Of a stretch of DNA of 41,151 bases, positions 16,962 to 27,300 are shown piece after piece. How positions within the stretch are numbered: the stretch's first letter is position 1; the number at the start of each line of letters is the position of its first letter. A program made the translations under genes and the position numbers. The notes under the pieces were generated by a model, which ran no database searches, was not told where the DNA came from, and worked only from the letters and a program-made list of their open reading frames with translations. The stretch is from an uncultured Prevotellaceae bacterium (lineage in GTDB: Bacteria > Bacteroidota > Bacteroidia > Bacteroidales > Bacteroidaceae): positions 1 to 41,151 of the forward strand of contig CACWMK010000036.1 of assembly GCA_902761905.1 (NCBI GenBank), given 5' to 3'.

Positions 16962-18723
16962 TCATCTGACAATGTTGACAATCGAACTCAAGACGGAATC
17001 GGCGACCATCGCCTAAAACAAGAGAAAGCGGCTCGCGCCAAGTGGGACGTTTTCCGCCGCGCTTGACACAATAGCCAAGCGAGTATCGCAGACAATGGCG
17101 ACACTGCATGATAGGTCCATCGCCACCTTTAAGCTCGAAAGCCGAAAGCTCGTCGGTTCCGTAGAATGCGGCCGCCTGGCGATTGGAGATATTGTTCTGA
17201 TAACTAAGTTCACCTACTCCAGGATTGCCCACTACCCTAGCCCGCTTTATGCTGCGCTTTATCTCGCTCATAGCATCGATCAGTTGGCGACGCATATCAG
17301 ACAGTTGGCTGTTAGGGATGAAGAAGTTGAAGTCCTCGGGCACATCAACCTGGGCGCACTCATAGATGGTATCGCCAAGTTTGGAGAGTTGGCGCACAAG
17401 ATTCTCGCGAGGCGACTTCTGGGCCAACTGATGTTCGGCTGCAAAATGCACCTTAGCATCGCCAGCACTCAGTTCGAAACCATCATCTACGGCACGCAGA
17501 GAGATAGTAACGGGAATCTTACGTGTGGCGCTGGACTTAGAGAGGATTCGCTCGAACTCCTGATCGTTGTTACGATAGAGCGACATCCCCGGGCGCAATC
17601 CTGCAGGCATTTTGAATGGATAAATCCTGTTGCCCACCACGCGGTTGGCGCGGAAACCTTCGAACTGGCGGTCGTCATTTAAGAAACACAATCCGTCGCC
17701 ATTAGCAAAGCTGGCTGTGCCTGCTACATTAAACGAATCGTGACGTATCTCCTTGACCTTACCCACAAACTCGCCAACGGCCTTAGGTGTGTCGAACGAA
17801 GCAATATCGGGCTGACGACCATTAACAAAATATGTGGTGTAGCCGCGATTGAACGTACGTTTGAGATTAGGCGTAAACGTATAATCGCAACGACCCTTTG
17901 AGGCGCGACAATACTCATCCTTGTGCTTGCGGATAAAGGCGTTGAGCAGTTCGCTATATGCGGCAGTTACGTTCTTGACGTAGGCCACATCCTTGAGTCG
18001 GCCCTCGATCTTGAACGAAACGGCACCAGCCTGGATAAGTTTCTCGAGATTCTCACTCTGGTTCATATCCTTGAGCGACAGCAGATAGCGCTCGTGCTCT
18101 ATCTCTGCCCCATCGGCATCGACCAGCGAGAAACGCATGCGACAGAACTGGGCGCACTCACCACGATTGGCGCTACGACCAAAGCAATGCTGCGAGGCAT
18201 AACAGATGCCCGAATAGCTTACGCACAAAGCACCATGAACAAACACTTCGAGCTCGATATTGGGCACCTCGCGATGTATCTCGGCTATCTCGTCGGCAGA
18301 TAGTTCGCGAGCCAGAACCGCCCGCGAAAAGCCTACCTGCTGCAACCAACGGACCTTGTCGGCCGTACGGTTATCAGTCTGTGTAGAAGCGTGAATCTCG
18401 AATGGTTTATCCTGCATAAACTGTAGCAAACCCATATCCTGCACCAATATGGCATCGACACCAATCTCGGCCAACTGGTCAATGAGACGATGAACCTCAT
18501 CAAGCTCGTTGTCGTAAACGATGGTATTGAGCGTTACGTAAATCTTAGCGCCAAACAGGTGTGCATAATCGCAAAGTTGGCGCACATCGTCGATGCTGTT
18601 TCCCACTGCAGCACGCGCTCCGAATTTGGGTGCTCCGATATATACGGCATCGGCACCATGATCGATGGCAGCAATACCGCAAGCCAGATTCTTGGCAGGA
18701 GCTAATAGTTCTAACGGAGTCAC
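16939..18723 (-). CDS. U32-family protein (RlhA/TrhP-like)
   Basis: The product has 594 residues. The N-terminal U32 fold starts MTPLELLAPAKNLACGIAAIDHGADAVYIG, a TIM-barrel-like pattern. The conserved cysteine region EVFVHGALCVSYSGICYASQHCFG...GECAQFC (about 160-195) is intact; in this family such cysteines hold an iron-sulphur cluster. The longer C-terminal part (from about 380) ends in a Cys cluster (CRHCLRY, CQHCQMN). E. coli relatives RlhA and TrhP carry out prephenate-dependent hydroxylation of 23S rRNA or tRNA, so an RNA-modification role is more likely than peptidase activity. It follows metA after five bases. I cannot tell which RNA is modified. Confidence 0.85.
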   Translation of the reverse strand: MTPLELLAPAKNLACGIAAIDHGADAVYIGAPKFGARAAVGNSIDDVRQLCDYAHLFGAKIYVTLNTIVYDNELDEVHRLIDQLAEIGVDAILVQDMGLLQFMQDKPFEIHASTQTDNRTADKVRWLQQVGFSRAVLARELSADEIAEIHREVPNIELEVFVHGALCVSYSGICYASQHCFGRSANRGECAQFCRMRFSLVDADGAEIEHERYLLSLKDMNQSENLEKLIQAGAVSFKIEGRLKDVAYVKNVTAAYSELLNAFIRKHKDEYCRASKGRCDYTFTPNLKRTFNRGYTTYFVNGRQPDIASFDTPKAVGEFVGKVKEIRHDSFNVAGTASFANGDGLCFLNDDRQFEGFRANRVVGNRIYPFKMPAGLRPGMSLYRNNDQEFERILSKSSATRKIPVTISLRAVDDGFELSAGDAKVHFAAEHQLAQKSPRENLVRQLSKLGDTIYECAQVDVPEDFNFFIPNSQLSDMRRQLIDAMSEIKRSIKRARVVGNPGVGELSYQNNISNRQAAAFYGTDELSAFELKGGDGPIMQCRHCLRYSLGYCVKRGGKRPTWREPLSLVLGDGRRFRLEFDCQHCQMNVHASTR

Positions 18724-18728
18724 TAGGC

Positions 18729-19646
18729 TTACTTGATTTCGTCGATATTATACGGAGTCTCCTGATAAACGTAATAGTTTATCCAGTTAGAATACAGCAG
18801 ATTGGCGTGAGCGCGCCAAGTAACCAGAGGCTCATTATCGGGATTGTCATCACGATAGTAGTTCTTTGGCATATCTACATCGTCGCGAATACCGCGATCG
18901 CGCTTATACTCATTGTCGAGTGTGTTTGGTGCATACTCAAGATGGCCCGTGATGAAGAACTCACGACCACCACGAGCCATCACCATACTTACACCACTCT
19001 CGGGCGATTCGGCCAAAAGAGTAAGATCGGGATTAGCAAGGATGTCCTCGCGATGAACCTCGGTATGACGGCTGTGAGGCATCATAAACACATCGTCGAA
19101 CCCACGGAATATGGGCAGACGATTGTCGAGCGATGTCTGTGGGAAGATGCCGAACATCTTCTTTTCCAATGGATATTTGGGCACTCCGTAATGGTAATAC
19201 AATCCGGCCTGAGCAGCCCAACATATAAATAATGTACTAGTGACGTGAGTCTTGGCCCAATCGAAGATATCGGTAATCTCGTCCCAATAGGTAACATCCT
19301 CGAACTCCATAGTCTCGACAGGAGCTCCGGTAATGATCATTCCGTCGAACTTCTCGTTACGCATCGACTCGAAGTCGCGATAGAACATCATCATGTGTTC
19401 GATCGGGGTATTCTTGGGTGTATGACTCTTAAGCTTCATAAAATTGATCTCCATCTGCAACGGAGTGTTTGATAGCAATCGCACCAAGTCGGTCTCTGTA
19501 GTTATCTTCAGAGGCATCAGGTTGAGAATCACTATCTTAAGCGGACGTATATCCTGAGTTGTGGCCCGCGAGTTATCCATCACAAATATATTCTCGTTTT
19601 TGAGAATATCAATTGCGGGCAATCTGTCTGGTAATCTTAGTGGCAT
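18729..19646 (-). CDS. metA: Homoserine O-acyltransferase, predicted acetyl-CoA-specific
   Basis: The product has 305 residues and is full length for MetA. The catalytic triad is intact: Cys142 (FICWAAQAGLY), His235 (FITGHLEY) and Glu237. The residue that fixes the acyl donor, position 111 (GAPVE), is Glu; E. coli MetA, which uses succinyl-CoA, has Gly there, while Bacillus cereus MetA, which uses acetyl-CoA, has Glu. This enzyme should therefore make O-acetylhomoserine for methionine synthesis despite the common label succinyltransferase. It starts 21 bases after the phosphatase gene, with no visible promoter between, so it may be co-transcribed with the kinase cassette. Confidence 0.93.
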   Translation of the reverse strand: MPLRLPDRLPAIDILKNENIFVMDNSRATTQDIRPLKIVILNLMPLKITTETDLVRLLSNTPLQMEINFMKLKSHTPKNTPIEHMMMFYRDFESMRNEKFDGMIITGAPVETMEFEDVTYWDEITDIFDWAKTHVTSTLFICWAAQAGLYYHYGVPKYPLEKKMFGIFPQTSLDNRLPIFRGFDDVFMMPHSRHTEVHREDILANPDLTLLAESPESGVSMVMARGGREFFITGHLEYAPNTLDNEYKRDRGIRDDVDMPKNYYRDDNPDNEPLVTWRAHANLLYSNWINYYVYQETPYNIDEIK

Positions 19647-19667
19647 TTTCTGTTTCTTACTATACTT

Positions 19668-20411
19668 TTAGAATTTCATCACACAACATGACACGTTGTC
19701 GAGTCCTCCGGCTGCTACTGCTGCATCGCAGAGCGCGTTGGCGTCGGAACCTTTTTCGAGCAGTGTGGTAATGGCGTGATCGGGCAGCATATCGGTAAGA
19801 CCGTCGGTGCACAGCAGATATACATCGCCATCCTTAACATCCTGGGTAATCATCACGATATCCATAAACGACGAAGAACATCCGCCACCAATACAGTTGG
19901 TTATGATGTTGGAGTGCTTAGACGAACCAAGCATATTGCTGAGCGAGTGGTCGGATGTGAGCTGTGTGAGCTCGCCATCGCGGAAACGGTACAGACGGCT
20001 GTCGCCACAGTTTAGCGAGTAGAACTCGCCCTCGTAGAATGCCAAGCCCACAAGTGTAGTACCCATACCCTTATACTGCTCGTCGGAACGGCCCTTCGAA
20101 GCAATGATGTTATTGATGGAATCGAGCCAACCTACCAGCATCTCGTTGATGGCACTGGGAGTTAAACCTGTGGGCAGATCGTGATAGAAGAACTGCAGAT
20201 TGTGTAGAGCATCGCTGCTGGCCACATCGCCACGATTATGACCTCCCATACCATCGGCTACGGCCACGATATAACGGTCGTTATTAGTCAACGAGACACG
20301 TGTATCGAAACCATCATTACGCACGAAATGACTTCCCACCAGCACCATGTCTTCGTTCTGACTACGAACGCAACCAACCTTACTGGCTGCTGTCATGTGT
20401 ATTGTAAACAT
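19668..20411 (-). CDS. PP2C-family protein Ser/Thr phosphatase
   Basis: The product has 247 residues, a catalytic domain alone. The metal-binding and catalytic motifs are complete: RSQNEDMV, VADGMGGHNRG, GMGTTLVGL, CGDSRLYRF, TSDHSL, CTDGLTDML and DNVSCCV. There is no signal or membrane helix, so it is cytoplasmic. It lies 10 bases after the FHA gene in the cassette headed by the zinc-ribbon and kinase genes. By analogy with other kinase-PP2C pairs it should remove the phosphates placed by the kinase at 24313-28011, resetting the system. Confidence 0.93.
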   Translation of the reverse strand: MFTIHMTAASKVGCVRSQNEDMVLVGSHFVRNDGFDTRVSLTNNDRYIVAVADGMGGHNRGDVASSDALHNLQFFYHDLPTGLTPSAINEMLVGWLDSINNIIASKGRSDEQYKGMGTTLVGLAFYEGEFYSLNCGDSRLYRFRDGELTQLTSDHSLSNMLGSSKHSNIITNCIGGGCSSSFMDIVMITQDVKDGDVYLLCTDGLTDMLPDHAITTLLEKGSDANALCDAAVAAGGLDNVSCCVMKF

Positions 20412-20421
20412 ATTATATTCT

Positions 20422-20994
20422 TTATCTAATTATCACCTGTAAATTAATGTTGGCAATAGTGAGTATATCACCATTGTTCAACGTCATTTCAACATCGGGC
20501 TGGATGGGGCGCTGATTTACACGCGTACCATTGGATGAGTGCTTATCGATAACGCACCAACCCGAATCGGATTTATACTTTAGCTGAGCATGAACACCCG
20601 AAACATAAGAATGCTGCTCGAAGAACTGGATGTACGGGCCCTTGCGGCGACCGATGATTGCACCGTTCATTGCAACAATTCGTATATTGAGACTATCATT
20701 AGCTAACGTCAGCACAGGGAGTCCTCCACGCGAAGGAGCTGCCTGAGAAATAGATATGCTGGGTCCCATTGACATGCTGGATGAAATGCTGCTTACAGCA
20801 ACACTCACCTCTTGCTGATTCTGCTTTTCGACAGCAGCACCATGACGCGAAACCATCAAGCCGCCGCAACGTGTGCAACGACGTCCGAGTCCCACATGAC
20901 CGCACTGCTTACAGAACAACAACTCCTGTCCACACTGGTCGCAGTAGTGGGAATCGTCTTCTATCTGTTCTTTACAAGCTGGACAAATTATCAT
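20422..20994 (-). CDS. Zinc-ribbon and FHA-domain protein
   Basis: The product has 190 residues. A double zinc ribbon lies at 1-45 (CPAC, CDQCG, CKQCG, CTRCG). A Ser/Gln-rich linker with SSISSSMSMGPSISIS (about 60-85) leads to an FHA domain (about 95-188): ALTLAND-like start, IIGRR, SYVSGVHAQLKY, then HSSNGTRVN and NGDILTI. The FHA phosphothreonine-contact residues (Arg in GRR, Ser and His in SGVH, Asn in SNGT) are all present, so binding to phosphothreonine is expected. It sits between the AAA+ gene (6 bases) and the phosphatase gene (10 bases). It is the likely reader of the kinase's marks. The linker may itself be phosphorylated. Confidence 0.9.
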   Translation of the reverse strand: MIICPACKEQIEDDSHYCDQCGQELLFCKQCGHVGLGRRCTRCGGLMVSRHGAAVEKQNQQEVSVAVSSISSSMSMGPSISISQAAPSRGGLPVLTLANDSLNIRIVAMNGAIIGRRKGPYIQFFEQHSYVSGVHAQLKYKSDSGWCVIDKHSSNGTRVNQRPIQPDVEMTLNNGDILTIANINLQVIIR

Positions 20995-21000
20995 ATTTCT

Positions 21001-24000
21001 TTATATATCTTCTGGTAGTATAATCTGATATGTTTCCTTTGTAACCTGATCGGGTGGCAGCATGGATACACGCTGCGACAGCTTCTGGATAGTTGTATCG
21101 AGCAGGTTGCGCATCTCGCGGGCATTGCCCCAAGAATTTGACTTGGCAAGTACCATCTTGTAGATCTTGTCGAGGGCCTTGACCTCTGACTCGGGCGACA
21201 GCTGGTACTGCTCCTTCTTAGCCATATGCTTGTAGATAGCAAGCAGCTCATCAGGATCGTAGTCGTCGATATGCAACTTATGGGTGAAGCGACTGGCCAG
21301 TCCGGCATTCATCATCAGGAACTCCTCCATCTTGTCCTTATAGCCTGCAGCTATCACTACAAACTTACCTCGATCGTCCTCCATACGTTTCATCAGGGTA
21401 TCGATGGCCTCTTTGCCGTACATATCGCCTCCATCGCTCAGCGTGTAGGCCTCGTCGATAAAGAGGATTCCACCCATGGCCTTATCACACATATTGTTGA
21501 CGATCTTAGGCGTCTCGCCCATATACTTACCCACAAGTGTGGCTCGGCTGGCCTCGATGACGCGCGATGTCGGGAGGATGTCCATAGCCTGGAGTATCTC
21601 ACCCATCTTGCGGGCAATAGAGGTCTTACCTGTACCAGGATTACCAGTAAGGATGAAGTTCATAGCCATCTGCTGAACATTACCAGCGCCCATAGCTGCA
21701 CGCTGCTTCATGAACATGCTCTGTACAGCAAGTCGACGGATAGAATCCTTGACGCTGCGCATACCGATGAACTCTTCGAGCTCGTTGAGTACCACATCGA
21801 GTGGACGTGCTGCCTCGCTCTGCGACATGGGCAGGTCTTCCTTGGTGAGTGCGAACATATCGCTCTCCTGGAATCCAGGGGTTGTCATCTGCTTGATGAG
21901 TCGCTGACTCTGACGCTCTACTGATTCGTTGAATATGCGACGTGCCTCGCGGGCATTACCGAAGTTCTTGTCGCGACGCAGATAGAGCTGCTCGAACAAT
22001 CTGTGAATAGCAGCCTTGGTATCCTCGTCGACAGTAAAGTTCTTGCCTGCTGCAAGCTTCAGGAATATCTCGGTCAACTCGTCTGGTGTATAGTCGTCGA
22101 AGTGGATAGTCTGTGTAAATCGGCTCTTCAATCCTGGGTTGGTATCGATAAAGTCGTGCATCTGGTCGGTATAACCAGCCACAATACAGATGAACTTTCC
22201 GCGATCGTCTTCCAGACGTTTCAGCAGTGTGTCGATAGCTTCAGCACCGAAGGTATCGCCGTCGCTCGACTTTAGAGTATAAGCCTCGTCGATGAACAGC
22301 ACGCCGCCCATAGCCTGATCGACCAGCTGGTTGGTCTTGATGGCTGTCTGACCTGAGAATCCGGCAACAAGTTTAGAGCGATCGGCTTCTACCAACTGGC
22401 CTCTTGCTACTACGCCGAGAGTCTTGAAGATGTCGGCCATGATGCGGGCAACAGTGGTCTTACCTGTTCCTGGGTTACCTGTAAACACATAGTGCTTGCC
22501 TTGGAACGTATTGGTTTCGCCACGTGCAATCTGCAGATTGAGGAATGCGGTGAGGTTTGCAATCTCTCTCTTGACACCAGAAAGACCAACAAGTCCATCG
22601 AGTTTCTTCAGACAATCGTCGGCACTTACGGTCTGTGGAGCATCGTATGGTATATCCTCCTGATGGATAGTCATCAGTTCTTCGTTGCTCATCGCCGAGA
22701 TGTTCAAGCCCTGCAGACGCTGAGCCTGCTTCTTGCAAATCTGGTCGAAGAGTGTACGCATGGTGCGACCGTTGGCAAAGTCCTTGTCGCGCGAGTCGTA
22801 CATCTCCTTGATCATCTTCTGTGTAAGAGCCTCCGCATCGGGCGAGAAGATATACTTCTTCTGCTTGGCGAATACCTGCATAATCTGATAGAGCTCGGCA
22901 GGCGAGTAGTCCTTGATATCGAGGAAGTAGTTGAATCGGCTGCGGAATCCCGGGTTCACACGGAACAGGTTCTCCATCTCGGTACGATAACCTGCGGCTA
23001 TCACGATGAACTGTCCGCGATCGTCCTCCATGCGCTTCATCAACTTCTCGAGAGCCTGTGCTCCCTGAGCGTCACGATCGCCCGAAGCACTGACTGGAGC
23101 CAAGGTATAAGCCTCGTCCACAAACAGGATTCCGCCCTTGGCCTTATCGCATAGGGCATCTACCACCTTAGGTGTTTCGCCCTGATACTGACTAACCATC
23201 TTAGCGCGGTCTACCTCGACCACATGTCCGCTGTCGAGATATCCGATTGCTGCAAGAATCTCACCGAGTTTACGTGCGATAGTGGTCTTACCTGTACCAG
23301 GATTACCTGTAAGGATGATGTGCATCGACATCTTCTCTTGCTCACCAAGTCCACGCTCCGCACGCTGCATAGCATTCTGCACAGAGTAAGCCATCTCCCT
23401 AACGGCAGCCTTAACCTCATCCATTCCGATGTATGTATCGAGATCCTTAAGGATATCCTCCATAGAACGCTCCTCAGGCACATAGCCCTTGATGTCGCCA
23501 ATCTCTACCCTGGTGGCACTTGCACCACGACTGATATATTGGGTGAAGATATCCTCTGCTGTCTTGTTGGCCAAGTGTCCGTTACCAAAGGTTTCGTCCT
23601 TAATCTTAACCCGATACTTGAAGAATCGTGTGAGCTGGTTGTCAGCCTCAGGCGAGTACTCGGTGATGCCATACTTCAGACGCAAGTTGAGTTTACATAT
23701 CTCTGTGAGTTCCTTATATCCAGGAGTGGTCATTCGGAATGTATACTTGAATCGGTTGGCCACAGCAGGATTACTCTCAAGGAAGTCTTCAAGTCCCTTG
23801 TTCAGTCCCGAGATGATTACTATCGGGTTATCCTCCCATTTATCCATTTCGACAAACAGTTTGTCGAGCGGATTCACCTGGTTAGAATACTTATCTGGCA
23901 AAAGCTTCTGCACATTGTCGAAGAACAATATACCATTCTGAGCCTTCTTGATGTTTTCATCCCACTTGTCAACAAATCGCTGGTAATCTACCGCGTCTAC

Positions 24001-24306
24001 CATCGTCAGTTTGGGTTTCTCGATGATCTTATGCTGATAGAAGTAGTCGCGCAGTATCTCGGCAAGAGCGGTCTTACCTGTTCCAGTCTCACCTATCACT
24101 ATGGTGTTGAGCGAAATGCGGGCGTTGGAGATATCCTTACGAGAGCGCAGAAACGTATATGTATCGACAATGTTTTTAAGCTGACTCTTCACATCATCCA
24201 GTCCTATCAGCTTATCAAGCAAGTCGGTACTTGCAAGTGGCTGACCGCACCACTTGCAGAACTTTGCAATGCTTCTGTTTTCTTTATGACAATTCTGACA
24301 AACCAT
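21001..24306 (-). CDS. Zinc-ribbon protein with four tandem CbbX-like AAA+ modules
   Basis: The product has 1101 residues. An N-terminal zinc ribbon (CQNCHKENRSIAKFCKWCG) is followed by four AAA+ modules about 275 residues apart, with Walker A motifs near 70 (GETGTGKT), 332, 609 and 885 (all GNPGTGKT). Walker B is intact in modules 2-4 (GILFVDEAYTL, GVLFIDEAYTL, GILFIDEAYTL) but reads ILFFDNVQKL in module 1, where the catalytic Glu is Asn. Modules 2-4 also keep the RxRF arginine pattern (FRSRFNY, LKSRFTQ, LASRFTH). The modules resemble CbbX, the Rubisco activase, and SpoVK/EccA, which normally carry one such domain and work as hexamers. It is therefore probably a protein remodeller. It lies 6 bases after the kinase gene. 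Confidence 0.9.
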   Translation of the reverse strand: MVCQNCHKENRSIAKFCKWCGQPLASTDLLDKLIGLDDVKSQLKNIVDTYTFLRSRKDISNARISLNTIVIGETGTGKTALAEILRDYFYQHKIIEKPKLTMVDAVDYQRFVDKWDENIKKAQNGILFFDNVQKLLPDKYSNQVNPLDKLFVEMDKWEDNPIVIISGLNKGLEDFLESNPAVANRFKYTFRMTTPGYKELTEICKLNLRLKYGITEYSPEADNQLTRFFKYRVKIKDETFGNGHLANKTAEDIFTQYISRGASATRVEIGDIKGYVPEERSMEDILKDLDTYIGMDEVKAAVREMAYSVQNAMQRAERGLGEQEKMSMHIILTGNPGTGKTTIARKLGEILAAIGYLDSGHVVEVDRAKMVSQYQGETPKVVDALCDKAKGGILFVDEAYTLAPVSASGDRDAQGAQALEKLMKRMEDDRGQFIVIAAGYRTEMENLFRVNPGFRSRFNYFLDIKDYSPAELYQIMQVFAKQKKYIFSPDAEALTQKMIKEMYDSRDKDFANGRTMRTLFDQICKKQAQRLQGLNISAMSNEELMTIHQEDIPYDAPQTVSADDCLKKLDGLVGLSGVKREIANLTAFLNLQIARGETNTFQGKHYVFTGNPGTGKTTVARIMADIFKTLGVVARGQLVEADRSKLVAGFSGQTAIKTNQLVDQAMGGVLFIDEAYTLKSSDGDTFGAEAIDTLLKRLEDDRGKFICIVAGYTDQMHDFIDTNPGLKSRFTQTIHFDDYTPDELTEIFLKLAAGKNFTVDEDTKAAIHRLFEQLYLRRDKNFGNAREARRIFNESVERQSQRLIKQMTTPGFQESDMFALTKEDLPMSQSEAARPLDVVLNELEEFIGMRSVKDSIRRLAVQSMFMKQRAAMGAGNVQQMAMNFILTGNPGTGKTSIARKMGEILQAMDILPTSRVIEASRATLVGKYMGETPKIVNNMCDKAMGGILFIDEAYTLSDGGDMYGKEAIDTLMKRMEDDRGKFVVIAAGYKDKMEEFLMMNAGLASRFTHKLHIDDYDPDELLAIYKHMAKKEQYQLSPESEVKALDKIYKMVLAKSNSWGNAREMRNLLDTTIQKLSQRVSMLPPDQVTKETYQIILPEDI

Positions 24307-24312
24307 TTTATA

Positions 24313-27300
24313 TTATGCGTCTCTATCTATTTTCTTAATAATGTTAGCAGGGGCTTCCTTCATGTGGCTGTTGGGGTTGGCGATATTCAGCATCTTAGGA
24401 CTAAACACCACAAACGAGATAACGAATACCAGCATCAGCAGGCTCCACAGCACATAGTGCAACACACTCTCACCACTGATGGAGCGAACCTGATCGGTAA
24501 CATCGTTGAGCAGGCCGAACTTAGATCCTTTGAACTTATACGACCTGGCCTTGAAGGTATAGAACAGCGGCTCTATCAGGTTAGACTTGACGTCGTTCTC
24601 AAGAACCTCTGAAATAAGTCTGCTATCTGCTTTCTCATCTCCACGGAAGTCGGTAAGGTGACATACCAGCATATAGATAAGGGTAATCACGATGACGGCT
24701 ATATTAAACAGCGTGGGATGAGATGCTCCTATATACTTTAATATAATAATAGGTATAAAGCACGTGAACGCTCCTACCAGTCCCCAGAAGAATGAGAACA
24801 GGAAGTCGTAGCCCTTGAAGAACGAACGTGTGGCTACGATAACTCCAGTCATACCTCCGAGAGGCAAGCCTATACTAATAAATGTATGACTTAGGATATA
24901 CTCTGGATTGGTCACTCCGAATATTAACACAAATAATATCCATACACCACTCAAGGCATAGAACACCATACGCCAAATTTTCTCCTTATTCTTAGCTCGC
25001 TGCCAACTGTCCTTAACGTGTTTTACACGCTTCATCGTTTCGTCGCGGGCATCGATAAAGCGCTTGTAGTAACGCTGGGCCGGATCTATCTTACCCATCG
25101 CCATCAACCAGTCTTCGATAGCATGCTCGTAAGAGTACTCCTGACTGAAGTCGACATTGGGATCCTCGTGATAGAATGCCGACATCCACTGGGCCAGCGA
25201 ACCGCTACGTATCTCGTTGCGGAACTGCTGAATCTTCTTACCTATCTGCAGATTGCGACCGTCGGCATACTCAATGCCATCGGGCATAATATAAGTAGGT
25301 GTTACGCCAAGGATTCGGCAGAATCTATAAACTGCAGTCTTGGCATCGTAAGCACCAAGTCGCTCCTTATTTTCATCGCTCTTGAAGTCGAAGCAGCGAT
25401 TATGCTCATTGTACATCTCGTTCCAGCCGTGCAACTGGGCATAGTAAGCAAATCTGCCATCCAGCTCGAGGAAGTCCTTCATCTCTTCCTCAAACTCCTT
25501 GTCGCTCATGTTCTGTGCCTTGTGCAGTCGCTCGTTAAGCAACTCGCCAACCTGCATAGGAGTAAAGGCATTGGCCAGATCGTAAGCCGATTCGCGATTA
25601 AGGTTATAGAGAACCTTATACGCCAGATTCGACGAGTACTCATGACCATGAAGCATAATGCGCAGACTCTCGCAAGCCATCGGGTCTTCGTGGCTATACA
25701 TCCAGGCCAGCAGGCGACCATCGGTCAAACTGTGCCATTCGTCTTCGGTAATGTCGGCATTGCTAAATGCACTTACTATCTCATTGATTGTCGACGATGG
25801 ATGTCTGGTCATAAACGGAATCTCAGGATCCACCTCGAGCACTATCTTCATTATCGCTACCCTAACCTGATCTTTGCTGGTTCGGTCGATTCCATGGAAG
25901 TAAGAACGCAGACGATCAACATCGCAACTGGTATGGGTCTCGATATATAGATAGAAATTGTCGTTAGGATTATTAAGCGTCATTGCATACTCGTCCTGAT
26001 TGCTCAACAACGAGATACATACGCTGTGGATATCGTCGCAAAGAGCACCTCTCAGATCCTTATATGGATAAGTTGGCTCCATCGCATAGACCGATGCCAT
26101 GAGTCCGGCTTTCTGGTCGATAGGATATTTCTTTGTGATGATGTCCTTAACTATGGTGCTTAGCTTGCTGTTTCCGCAAGCCTCGAGCCACTGGGTTATG
26201 CGGCCGTTATAAAGATAACCGATAGACAATCTCTCGTTGGCCAACAGCATTGGGACGAGCTCGTGGATATTATCTGCCACAAGGTTACGCTCTGGGTCAA
26301 CGATAAAGCTCTTGTACTTAAGGAACGGCGACGAGAGGTCGACCTTAGGACTCTCGCCCAGGAACCATTGCTCTACCTGCTCGTATCCCCAACGGTTTAT
26401 CGGGTTTACTACCGTAAGACCCATTACCAGCAGCTTGATACGCTCTGGCAGTTCGTTCATGTGTGGAATACGACCTTCGTTCTTCTGGCGCATCATCACA
26501 CGCTCGTTGGTACTCATCGGCGACTCGCCCAACCAGAGCGTCATCAGACTAATACCCAGAGAATAGAAGTCGGCCTTAGGCGAAATCTCCACTACTCCAT
26601 CGATTACGTCGGAGTACATTTCAGGAGCAGCATAAATTGGAGTACGCGCCTGTGTGGTCTTGTGGGCCTTACCATCGTCCTCGATCATACTTGAGATACC
26701 AAAGTCGCCAAGTACCAACTCGGTGTGCTCCTTATCGCGGAAGAAGAAGTTGCCTGGTTTGATATCCTTGTGAAGTATGCGGCACTGATGACAGTAAGCC
26801 AAAGCCGCAGCTGCCTGAAGGGCTATACGACGGAACTTGTCCATATCGCCATCAAGCTTATATTCGGCCATTGAGCCTCCGTGCAGATACTCCATCAGCT
26901 CGTAGTAGCGATGCTTTCCGTCTACGTAGGTCTTACCAAAATCGTAAACCTTCACTACCATCTCGAAGTCGAAGTTAAGCACTGTCTGCAGTATCTTGCG
27001 ATTTACGTCGAAGTTGGGATAGTAAATCTTAAGCACGTATTCCTGCTTGTCTTTTTCAACCAGGAATACCTGCGCCTCACCAGTATTCTCGCTAAGAACC
27101 TGCTTGCGCTTATAGTTCTGACCACGCAGTACAAATATGCTATCGTCTATCTCAGCACGCTGCTGCTTGAGCTTATTGGCACGCTGAGTGCTGCTGGCCG
27201 ACGAAACAATCGAGATATTGACATTAGGACGAATCTGTGGCTGAACCTGAGGCTGAACGCCACGAGTGGTTCCGCCTGCTGATGGCGATGCTGATGGAAT

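Noticed and set aside
16939-18723. Collagenase-type peptidase
   Set aside because: U32 proteins carry that name for historical reasons; the conserved Cys cluster and characterised relatives RlhA and TrhP point to RNA hydroxylation.
23224-24612. 462-codon plus-strand frame
   Set aside because: It lies antisense to the first modules of the AAA+ gene and the end of the kinase gene; long antisense frames are common opposite genes with this codon use.
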